This document shows, one piece after another, positions 16,685-24,263 of a stretch of DNA of 64,000 nucleotides. The translations under genes and the position numbers were made by a program. Origin of the DNA: Thermoplasmatales archaeon (GTDB taxonomy: Archaea; Thermoplasmatota; Thermoplasmata; Thermoplasmatales; Thermoplasmataceae); the NCBI GenBank assembly GCA_026127925.1, contig JAJSLM010000005.1:1-64000 (forward strand), given 5' to 3'. Below the pieces are notes generated by a model that was not told where the DNA came from, did no database searches, and was given only the letters and a program-made list of their open reading frames with translations. Numbering within the stretch: the stretch's first letter is position 1; the number at the start of each line of letters is the position of its first letter.

Positions 16685-18571
16685 ATGGAGCAATATCCAA
16701 CTATGTTTGGGATGAATGGAAAGATTTTATGGGTTGACCTCTCTGAAAGCAAGAGCTGGGTCGAAAACTTGGATGAGAATGTTTACAAAAAGTACCTCGG
16801 AGGTGTTGGTCTAGCTGCATATATCTTAAATCGAGAGATAAAAGGAAAAATAGATGCGCTTGGCCCTGAGAATATCCTGTGTTTTGCCTCTGGCCCGTTT
16901 AATGGCCATAATGCCCCACTTGGAGGAAGACTGGAAGTAGTCGCAAAATCACCAATGACAGGAACGTGGGGTGACTCCAACTGTGGCGGTAAATTTGCCC
17001 CGGAATTAATTAACAGTGGCTTCGATGCCCTCTTTGTAAAGGGTATTGCCAAGAAACCAGTTTTTATCAAGATCGTGGATGGAAATTATTCGATAGAAGA
17101 TGCCTCAAATCTGTGGGGCAAAGACGCATACGAGACAGAAACTGATCTGAAGAAGATCGATCCTAGAGGGCAGGCAATGGTAATTGGTGTCCCAGGAGAA
17201 CAAATGATGTACGCGGCCTCCATAATGAACGAGTTTGGAAGGGCGGCAGGCCGTTCTGGTCTTGCAGCCGTAATGGGCTCAAAAAAACTTAAAGGTGTTT
17301 TCGCAAGGGGAACAAAGAAAGTCCCAGTCTATGACGAAAGCATGTTGATGGACACCATAAAGAAAGCACAGATTCAGTTTCGCAATTCAATGAATCTCGT
17401 GGACCCGTGGCACATGTTTGGCACTACTGCGACAACCGAACCGTCACATCTCAACGGTGATACACCGATAAAAAATTGGGCTGCTTCCGGCTTCAAGGAC
17501 TTCGGGGAAGAAAACGCAAAGAAGATCAGCGGTGAGATGATCAGGAAAGACGTTCTAAAATCATACGGTTGTGCACAGTGCACTCTTGCATGTGGCGGAC
17601 ACATCAAGCGAAGTACAAGGTATGGCGACATAGAGGGACACAGGCTCGAGTATGAGGGTACTGGCGCTTTTGGTGGACTTAATATGATAGCTGATCTGGA
17701 TGCGATGTCTATGAGCTTTGAGCTCTGCAATAGGTACGGTCTTGATATAATCACAACGGGGGCAGCCATTGCTTTTGCAAATGAATGCTACGAAAACGGA
17801 GTACTGACCAAAGATGATATTGGTTTTGAGATAGGTTTTGGAAACCCAGATGCTGAGGTAAAGCTTGTTGAGCTTATAGGCAAGGCAGAAGGTATCGGAA
17901 AAATTCTTGGAATGGGACAGCATTATGCTTCGCAGGTGATAGGAAAGAATAGTAGCAATTTTGCAATGGATATTGGTGGCCAGGATCTCCCTATGCACGA
18001 CCCTAGACTTATGCCAAGTATTGGAACAACATACATTTCCGATCCAACCCCTGGCAGGCACACTGCTGGAACGATTGGCTTCAATGAAGGTTCTGAACTT
18101 GTTCTTCCGTTCAAACACGAAGCTTCTGGAACCAAGATACCAAGGTACGAATATCACGGGAAAGCTCACCTACAGTTGCTTGCTGTTGCCGGAAACGAGA
18201 TCATGAATTCAACAGGCATGTGCCAGTTCTCTACAAACATTTGGCAGAACAGCTACCCCTATTCCGAATTTTTAAAGGCAATAATGGGCATTGATTTCAC
18301 ATCGGGCGATCTGATATCGATAGGTTGGAGGATCCAGATTCTGAGGCACGAGTTCAACGCAAAGCAGTCAGTAAATCAGTATGACATAAAACCCCCTGAC
18401 AGGGTTATGGGTATTCCCCCTCTGAGGTCTGGAATAACTGCTGGTATCACAGTAGACTATAATTCGCTGAGAAATGAGTACCTTGAAGAACTTGGGTTGA
18501 CAAAAGACGGGAAACCCTCCTCTGAGATAATAGAAAAGCTTCAGATCGAGCCTGAGCTTGTCACGGCTTAA
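16685..18571 (+). CDS. Aldehyde:ferredoxin oxidoreductase-family tungsten enzyme 2
   Basis: 628 residues, full length. MNGKILWVDLSE opens the first domain; AKSPMTGTWGDSNCGGKF and ANGYDAL-like SGFDALFVKG follow; the cluster cysteines are CAQCTLAC and the later Cys in NSTGMCQFS. It is a paralogue of AOR 1, not a near copy. It lies about 100 bp after moeA2 on the same strand and may be read from moeA or its own promoter. Substrate unknown; in acidophilic archaea such enzymes may oxidise glyceraldehyde or other sugar aldehydes, but that is guesswork here. Confidence 0.88.
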   Translation: MEQYPTMFGMNGKILWVDLSESKSWVENLDENVYKKYLGGVGLAAYILNREIKGKIDALGPENILCFASGPFNGHNAPLGGRLEVVAKSPMTGTWGDSNCGGKFAPELINSGFDALFVKGIAKKPVFIKIVDGNYSIEDASNLWGKDAYETETDLKKIDPRGQAMVIGVPGEQMMYAASIMNEFGRAAGRSGLAAVMGSKKLKGVFARGTKKVPVYDESMLMDTIKKAQIQFRNSMNLVDPWHMFGTTATTEPSHLNGDTPIKNWAASGFKDFGEENAKKISGEMIRKDVLKSYGCAQCTLACGGHIKRSTRYGDIEGHRLEYEGTGAFGGLNMIADLDAMSMSFELCNRYGLDIITTGAAIAFANECYENGVLTKDDIGFEIGFGNPDAEVKLVELIGKAEGIGKILGMGQHYASQVIGKNSSNFAMDIGGQDLPMHDPRLMPSIGTTYISDPTPGRHTAGTIGFNEGSELVLPFKHEASGTKIPRYEYHGKAHLQLLAVAGNEIMNSTGMCQFSTNIWQNSYPYSEFLKAIMGIDFTSGDLISIGWRIQILRHEFNAKQSVNQYDIKPPDRVMGIPPLRSGITAGITVDYNSLRNEYLEELGLTKDGKPSSEIIEKLQIEPELVTA

Positions 18572-18615
18572 TCCTTAGTTTTTACCTCTCTATTTCAAGG
18601 CGGCCCGTAATGGCA

Positions 18616-18646
18616 CCTGTGGATAATCTTGGATTATCTACGCAGG
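18616..18646 (+). repeat. Strong hairpin after AOR 2
   Basis: GATAATC-TTG-GATTATC (18622-18638) forms a perfect 7-bp stem that extends outward with TG/TA pairing and CCTG/CAGG. It begins 45 nt after the AOR 2 stop, at the border with the AT-rich cassette. No T-run follows, so I call it a 3'-end structure rather than a proven terminator. Confidence 0.6.
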
Positions 18647-18794
18647 AAAGAAATTATGGCCAAATTAGGTACGTCTGGGTCGCAAGTTTTAATGATAGAT
18701 TTACTGGAAAAATAACTCTACTACACGAGAGCAATACTAATTAGAAATTAATGAGCAATTATAACCCGTATCCATTGAATAAAAATTGAAAATT

Positions 18795-18803
18795 CTATAA
18801 ATT
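18795..18803 (+). promoter_or_regulatory. TATA-like box for the three-gene cassette
   Basis: CTATAAATT is centred 30 nt before the ATG at 18829, in an AT-rich upstream region. Confidence 0.5.
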
Positions 18804-18828
18804 AAAAAGCTTTTTAGGCGGTATTCAT

Positions 18829-19488
18829 ATGCCTATAAAAGGTATGTCCGGAAATATAACTGTAATTTTAAACAACAAATTGACAAATGAAGATGTCACT
18901 GCAATTATAATGATAGAGGGTAGTTTTAAGGCGGATTACCAAATCCCTACTTTATTAGTTCCAGGATTAGGGACGCCACTAAATATTCAAGCTGGTTTTC
19001 GGAAAATAGGTGAAATTGAGAACAACACTGTGACGGTTGGGAACATTACATATAGATCGGGTGAAAAAGGTGTCATTCAATTTACCGTACGGAAGGGAGA
19101 CGATCCGAAGGAATTTGAAAACGCAGTAAACATGATAAATGAATTAATAGCGAAAGCGGGATTGAAAGAAAGAGTCTTTGCTTATGAGTTATACTTAAAT
19201 TTGGTGGAAGAAGGAAATCAACTAAGAGAAAAACGAATTAAACTACCTAAATTAGAGACAATGAGCGATCCGAAATTGTTTGGTTTAAGAATATTCGACG
19301 CTATATTATCTGAGGATGATATTCGATCTCAACCTTGGAAACAGATCAACATCGAACCTTTAATTCAGGACCCTACCAAAATCTCAATAACCATGACTTA
19401 TAGAATGATATACTTTGAGAATAGTATAATATCCAAAGCGTTTTTAGATGCAGAAAAACTAATGAACTATCTTAAGGAGGTAGCATAA
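18829..19488 (+). CDS. Cassette gene 1: hypothetical protein (219 aa)
   Basis: I do not recognise this protein. Residues 1-105 look beta-rich (alternating hydrophobics such as NITVILNN, TAIIMIEG, NTVTVGNITY), then comes a helix with FENAVNMINELIAKAG, and a C-terminal part with a conserved-looking PWKQINIEPL and a final helix AFLDAEKLMNYLKEVA. No signal peptide or membrane segment. Sampled 60-nt blocks are about 30-32 % GC against about 55 % in a block of the preceding AOR gene, so the cassette looks acquired. Its stop codon directly touches the ATG of the next gene (TAAATG). Confidence 0.7.
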   Translation: MPIKGMSGNITVILNNKLTNEDVTAIIMIEGSFKADYQIPTLLVPGLGTPLNIQAGFRKIGEIENNTVTVGNITYRSGEKGVIQFTVRKGDDPKEFENAVNMINELIAKAGLKERVFAYELYLNLVEEGNQLREKRIKLPKLETMSDPKLFGLRIFDAILSEDDIRSQPWKQINIEPLIQDPTKISITMTYRMIYFENSIISKAFLDAEKLMNYLKEVA

Positions 19489-19995
19489 ATGGTTTTTGGA
19501 TCTGTATACATTGCAGATTCAACGTCAACAACTGCTTTGGACACAAGCTTTGATCTGAATGGGTCAAACATAAGTAATTCTAGGAATGATTTCTATCCAG
19601 AATTATCGGGCCAGTGGACAAAATATGAACAACTCAACAATTTCTTGAAGTCAAATGTAGCTATAAACATCATCAGAAAGTATACTGGAGAGGCTACGCT
19701 GAGCCGGGTAATCGAAGAGTTCGCGGCAAATGACTTACAATCCGAATCTGGATCTGAGATGCTTTTAGAGCTAGCTCAATTACTAGATTACCTCGGGCAA
19801 AACTATGGTTATTACGGTGGACCGTACTTAGACTATGTCCTTGATGAAGATACCAATGATCTGCTTTTTTTTAGATTGATTTTTGAAAGAGCCAATCGGA
19901 AAGAGTGGAAAGAAATCGAGAGTGATCTAATCAGTAAACAGGTACTGACTAAAGGACTCCTAGCGGTATTTTGTTTGCAAGGTTTTCAAGGATGA
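19489..19995 (+). CDS. Cassette gene 2: hypothetical acidic protein (168 aa)
   Basis: Unrecognised. The first 35 residues are Ser/Asn/Thr-rich and probably flexible. The rest is helical and acidic, with GEATLSRVIEEFAAND, MLLELAQLLDYLGQNYGYYG and YVLDEDTNDLLFFRLIFERA. No membrane segments or known catalytic motif. It is translationally linked on both sides: ATG right after the stop of gene 1, and its TGA overlaps the ATG of gene 3 (ATGA). An acidic helical partner encoded just before a HEPN-like protein could be its antitoxin or nucleic-acid targeting partner; this is inference from position. Confidence 0.7.
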   Translation: MVFGSVYIADSTSTTALDTSFDLNGSNISNSRNDFYPELSGQWTKYEQLNNFLKSNVAINIIRKYTGEATLSRVIEEFAANDLQSESGSEMLLELAQLLDYLGQNYGYYGGPYLDYVLDEDTNDLLFFRLIFERANRKEWKEIESDLISKQVLTKGLLAVFCLQGFQG

Positions 19996-20417
19996 ACAGA
20001 TTAGATCCAACACAGTTCATAACGAAATTATCACGGAACTTAGATTCCATGACAGAAGTTGAAATGAGAAGAACAGTCAGCTCTTTGTACTTTTCTTTAT
20101 TTAATTATTGGTCTGAGATTAAATTATGTAAACTAGGGAAAAAAGGAAGTGGAAAACACAATGACAGATTTCCACTTAAGGAATTCAGCAGAGATATTAC
20201 AATAAATAATTTGAGCATGGAATATCAAATTCTCTTTGAACTCAGGGTTCTTTGTGATCACTACACACTTAATCCAAATAAAATTGAAATAACAGATCCA
20301 GAAGTAAGAAGAATGATCAACATGCCCAGTATCCAGATAATATTGAACCGTGTATCTCTTGAAGACGCCGTTGACTATGCTAAGAGCATCAACAAATGGC
20401 TTAAATCTCTACTATAG
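19992..20417 (+). CDS. Cassette gene 3: HEPN-like (UPF0332-type) protein
   Basis: 141 residues, all helical. The N-terminal helix RRTVSSLYFSLFNYWSEI resembles the RRAVSRAYYAxFHA helix of UPF0332/HEPN proteins. The later ELRVLCDHYTLNP matches the position of the family's LRxxADY segment, with an R-X4-H spacing like that of HEPN ribonucleases. The last helix EDAVDYAKSINKWLKSLL fits the family end. The ATG at 19992 overlaps the previous stop (ATGA) and follows AAGG. HEPN domains are RNases or RNase-like modules of toxin-antitoxin and defence systems; activity is not proven. Confidence 0.6.
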   Translation: MNRLDPTQFITKLSRNLDSMTEVEMRRTVSSLYFSLFNYWSEIKLCKLGKKGSGKHNDRFPLKEFSRDITINNLSMEYQILFELRVLCDHYTLNPNKIEITDPEVRRMINMPSIQIILNRVSLEDAVDYAKSINKWLKSLL

Positions 20418-20477
20418 TGAACAAAACAAATGGATGCCAGGAGAAATACAAAGAATAATAGCTCAAGGTAAAGGTAT

Positions 20478-21455
20478 TTATTTTTGTACGTACTGGAAAA
20501 GTCCCCTTATGTACCCGATCGCGTAGAGTCTCCCAAGATATGAATATCCTGGGACATCAGCAGAATCGCATTCAAGTGTCGGGACATGATCGACACGCAT
20601 CAATCCACTGTAATCTATGTCATCGTATGCCTTCATGCAACCGGCAAGATCGGTTTTGCCGTAGCCGAGTTGAGTTTCAACATAATTGTTCTTGTCTCCA
20701 AGAACATCCCTAAAGTGCACAAAGAATATTTTCTTTCCGAAGTGCCTGATCGTACCGGGAAGATCCTCCGTCATAAGCGTGAAGTTACCCTGACACAGAG
20801 TTATGCCGTTGAATTCACTCCTGTTAAGTTCGAGTAGCTTGTCAAAGGCTTCGATGAAATTCATTATCCTTGGAATTCCCGCGAACTCATCAATAGGGGG
20901 ATCATCAGGATGCATCGCAAGCTTCACATTGTTGTCCTCCGCGATCGGAACAATGAAGTCAAGAAATTCTTTAAGATTATGCCACAGAGAACTTTTATCT
21001 GTTTTGACTTTCTCATTCCTGTATCCAGAGATATCTTCGATACTGAATGAGGATACAGTCCCTACATTACTTTCAACGTAGCTGTGGGTTCTGGACCAGC
21101 CTATACCTGCCATCCAGTTGTAGCACCATAAGCCGATGCTTAACTTTCCGAAATTCTCGATCATCCTTGCTATACTGTCCAGCTGTTCCTCCTTTCCTGG
21201 GAGATTCAGGCGAATCTTATCCATGGGGGGATTGTCCTCAATGGCTCTTAGATTGAAGCCGTTGTCTTCAAGCATATTCTTGTACTTTTTTAGAGAGAGA
21301 TATCCCCATGGCTCCTCCTCGAAGCTCATCCTCCAGTCCATGAAATTCCGAGGAAGTACACCGACGGCATCACGGATTCCTATCTGATAGAGCATTTTCC
21401 AGTACCTGTTCGGGGAAGATTCAAGGAGTATTTCAGAAAGGACAAAGTTTAGCAT
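20478..21455 (-). CDS. Mannonate dehydratase-like sugar-acid dehydratase
   Basis: About 325 residues of a xylose-isomerase-like TIM barrel resembling UxuA. Landmarks are the N-terminal [11 protein letters not shown], LKAxE-type [24 protein letters not shown] with metal-binding His, [18 protein letters not shown] and the C-terminal [10 protein letters not shown]. UxuA turns D-mannonate into 2-keto-3-deoxygluconate using a metal ion; together with the KDG aldolase-like gene at 39 kb this suggests sugar-acid breakdown. The ATG at 21455 has an AATATTAAA box 23 nt upstream, so the longer frame beginning at 21545 is rejected. Confidence 0.75.
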   Translation of the reverse strand: MLNFVLSEILLESSPNRYWKMLYQIGIRDAVGVLPRNFMDWRMSFEEEPWGYLSLKKYKNMLEDNGFNLRAIEDNPPMDKIRLNLPGKEEQLDSIARMIENFGKLSIGLWCYNWMAGIGWSRTHSYVESNVGTVSSFSIEDISGYRNEKVKTDKSSLWHNLKEFLDFIVPIAEDNNVKLAMHPDDPPIDEFAGIPRIMNFIEAFDKLLELNRSEFNGITLCQGNFTLMTEDLPGTIRHFGKKIFFVHFRDVLGDKNNYVETQLGYGKTDLAGCMKAYDDIDYSGLMRVDHVPTLECDSADVPGYSYLGRLYAIGYIRGLFQYVQK

Positions 21456-21472
21456 GGGTAAGTATCGCAGAA

Positions 21473-21483
21473 AAATATTAAAA
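21473..21483 (-). promoter_or_regulatory. TATA-like box for the mannonate dehydratase-like gene
   Basis: On the minus strand TTTTAATATTT is centred about 23 nt before the ATG at 21455. Confidence 0.45.
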
Positions 21484-21567
21484 AATGCTTCCTCAAATAT
21501 CAAAATCGTAGCAAAATCTAACCACGATAGATTGAGATAAACCACTCAAATGGATCACTTAAAAGTG

Positions 21568-23238
21568 TCAATTCGTGGAAATTATACTCTGTCTTGACCT
21601 TTGTTTCAATCCCTTTTCGATCTGTGTCTTAAGCCCCATAGGCCTGTTTCGGAATATCCTAGGATCCATTTCCGTTATTTCCTCAGAAAGGATAGGCTTG
21701 AATTCCATTTTTTCAAGTATGTCTTTGTCCAAGTCAACGCCTTGGGCCTTCTCTATTAGAACGAGGCCTTTATCTGTAAGATTGAATACAGCACGTTCGG
21801 TAATGTAGATTATTTCCTTTCGGTCCCTCAGCGCTATCTTTCCATTGAAAAGAACTTTGTAAACCTTATTCACAAACTTCAAGATATCGCCCTCTTTTTG
21901 TATCGTGATTCCGGAATTCCCTACAGACTCCTTCAAGCCATTCGCCGTGAATCTGCCAGCAAAATAGACGCGAGGCGATCCTGAAGATATGACTGGAAAA
22001 CCGCCAGGCCCGGGTGTCCTGTTGTCAAGCAAGGAGGGATTAACGTTACCCTCCCTGTCTATCTGAAGGAAGCCGAGAGAAGTGAGATCTATGATACCTC
22101 CCTCATAAAGGTTGAACTGATCTGGCATGGTGATCGTGGCAAATGGGCCTATTGAGACACCAAAATTCTCTCCCCCCAATGGTATACCTCCCCAGGGACC
22201 GGATTCTACGGTGGAAAAAACATACTTAGATATACCCTCCTCCTTGATTATATCTGATACAAAGGTGGGAATACCTATCCCAAGGTTCATGATGATCGGC
22301 CTGGAAAGTTGCATCACAAGTTTAGAAATCTCCAGGGCCACTCTTCTTTCTATCACGTTTTCTGGCGTCAGTTTTCCACGTCTAGCCTTCACCGGATCAG
22401 GTGGGATTATCGTTCCGGAAATTGCAGGATCGTAGCGTATTGTACTGGATTGCCATGCAAATTCCGGCGGCGAGATGAAAACGTAATCTATTATTGGCCC
22501 GGGAACGTGCACATCTTTCGGGCTTATAGAACCGAATCTTGCTATCCGCTCTACCTGTGCCATTACAATACCGGGGTTTGGCTGGGCCTTTGCTGACTGA
22601 GCTATATTCAACACGGTACCAAATATTGCTTCATCCTCCATGCTCATGTTCCCGACTTCATCCGCGGTTGTTCCCCGTATCATTGCCACATCCGGTTTGG
22701 GGGCCTTGTAGAACAAGTAATCTTTTCCTTCTATATTTAATACCGAAGTATAGCATCTTCTCGCCTTCTTTCCCCTTTCATTCATCGAAGCCGCATCTTC
22801 ACCAGGACCCAGGAATGTGCCCAAACCAACGGAGGTAATGAGACCCGGACGGGAAGCCGCTATTTCCCTGAACCATGCAGCAGCCGTCCCTATGCTGAAT
22901 GTATATGCCTCAAAAAGGTTTTCCCTCGTCATTTTCTGAAGCCAAGGAGACCATGCAAGGAACGGAAGCATTGTCCCAGAAATGAAATTCTCGTCCTTGT
23001 TTTCATAGAGATCCTTTGCAACGAGATCCAACCCCTTGCCTGGCGACGCAGGGAGACATTCGGCCTCAATAAAGAGGTTACGAGGATGTCCCGTGCTCTT
23101 GTAATTATCATAAATTTCTGATATCAGAAAGGAAGGTGCAACGGAAATATTAAAGCCCGAAATCGCAACAGTAGAACCATCTCTTATTTTTGAAATTATT
23201 TCATGTATATCATTATTATTTTCAACTATGGTTGCCAT
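21568..23238 (-). CDS. Family I acyl-CoA transferase (YdiF / propionate CoA-transferase type)
   Basis: A 556-residue fused alpha-beta CoA-transferase. The N-terminal half holds IRDGSTVAISGFNISVAPSF and the C-terminal half NLGIGIPTFVSDII followed by FSTVESGPWGG, where the Glu is expected to form the acyl-glutamyl and glutamyl-CoA intermediates. It moves CoA between short-chain acids. The length fits the single-chain form. It has its own promoter region, 112 bp upstream of the mannonate dehydratase-like start, and no obvious partner gene. Confidence 0.85.
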   Translation of the reverse strand: MATIVENNNDIHEIISKIRDGSTVAISGFNISVAPSFLISEIYDNYKSTGHPRNLFIEAECLPASPGKGLDLVAKDLYENKDENFISGTMLPFLAWSPWLQKMTRENLFEAYTFSIGTAAAWFREIAASRPGLITSVGLGTFLGPGEDAASMNERGKKARRCYTSVLNIEGKDYLFYKAPKPDVAMIRGTTADEVGNMSMEDEAIFGTVLNIAQSAKAQPNPGIVMAQVERIARFGSISPKDVHVPGPIIDYVFISPPEFAWQSSTIRYDPAISGTIIPPDPVKARRGKLTPENVIERRVALEISKLVMQLSRPIIMNLGIGIPTFVSDIIKEEGISKYVFSTVESGPWGGIPLGGENFGVSIGPFATITMPDQFNLYEGGIIDLTSLGFLQIDREGNVNPSLLDNRTPGPGGFPVISSGSPRVYFAGRFTANGLKESVGNSGITIQKEGDILKFVNKVYKVLFNGKIALRDRKEIIYITERAVFNLTDKGLVLIEKAQGVDLDKDILEKMEFKPILSEEITEMDPRIFRNRPMGLKTQIEKGLKQRSRQSIISTN

Positions 23239-23369
23239 AAAGAATTCAACGCTTTATAGCTTATAAACACACACCCTAACATTTCAAGCAAAAATGAAAT
23301 TTGTAATAATTATCCAATTCTCTATTTTGTGAAGGCAAATCAACCAAAGCCGACGAACGAATACGAAAT

Positions 23370-24263
23370 TCATAAAACAAAGGCAAAAAAGAGAAAACAG
23401 GCCAGGAATCCTAGAATTACACCTGTATTCAGGAATGGCAACCCTGGTGCTGGCTTCTTAATCTTGCCTGTAACCAGAAGCATCATACCCACAACGCCTC
23501 CAAGCAGGGGGAGCAGGATAAATTCCAGAGGATGACCGATTGAAAATCCGTAAATCCCGGAAGCGACAACCATTATTCCAGGAAAGGCTATATCTCCAAA
23601 ACCGAGAAGCATGGCCTTGTGACCTCCTACACCCTCGTCCGTCAGCTCTATTTTTCCAAGTTTCTCTGAAGTGTCGTTTGGAAAAATGAACAGCATTGGA
23701 AGCTCGGCGTCGACTGCAACCTTTGCCAGGCTGACCATGTGTTTGGTTTTATAGACGGATATATAGTCATAGATAGCAAAAGCGGCCAGGAATATTACAG
23801 CAGCCCATATCCCCAGGATCGTTCCAAGAATAGAAGCTAGACCTGCACATAGGAAGAAACCCGCTACATCAATAACGTACCATTCACTTTTTACTATCAA
23901 AAGAGCCATGATGATTATTGGCGCCCCAATTACGATTGCATAATATTCAAGGTAGGTCTGGGCGATTAGTGCACCGACATAACTCCAGACATAGAATACC
24001 ATGAATCCTATGAGTGCAATAAATACCCACTTAAGGAAATTCATTTTAAATCTCTTGGAGAGGAGGATTATAACGGCAGAAAAAACTACAGCTGCAACAA
24101 GGTAGTACACTATGTATAATATGCCGCTTGTAGGGCTGCTGGGAGCCACAGAAGGCTCCACTGATAAAACTATAGTAGAGATAAAAACTGCAAAAAGGGA
24201 CGAAGAAATAAAAAGGATTAAGCTTGATACCTCAGGCAGACTGTTTCGCAGTGCGCTTGGCAC
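23370..24263 (-). CDS. Presenilin-like intramembrane aspartyl protease
   Basis: A 297-residue protein with about eight or nine membrane segments. The two catalytic aspartates are visible: AIYDYISVYK (YD, Asp166) and LLGFGDIAFPG (GxGD, Asp224). The PAL-type motif appears as PGLP near residue 275. This is the archaeal PSH/A22 family that cuts proteins or signal peptides within the membrane. Its likely start overlaps the end of topA by 32 bp, so it is probably translated from the same message. Confidence 0.85.
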   Translation of the reverse strand: MPSALRNSLPEVSSLILFISSSLFAVFISTIVLSVEPSVAPSSPTSGILYIVYYLVAAVVFSAVIILLSKRFKMNFLKWVFIALIGFMVFYVWSYVGALIAQTYLEYYAIVIGAPIIIMALLIVKSEWYVIDVAGFFLCAGLASILGTILGIWAAVIFLAAFAIYDYISVYKTKHMVSLAKVAVDAELPMLFIFPNDTSEKLGKIELTDEGVGGHKAMLLGFGDIAFPGIMVVASGIYGFSIGHPLEFILLPLLGGVVGMMLLVTGKIKKPAPGLPFLNTGVILGFLACFLFFAFVL

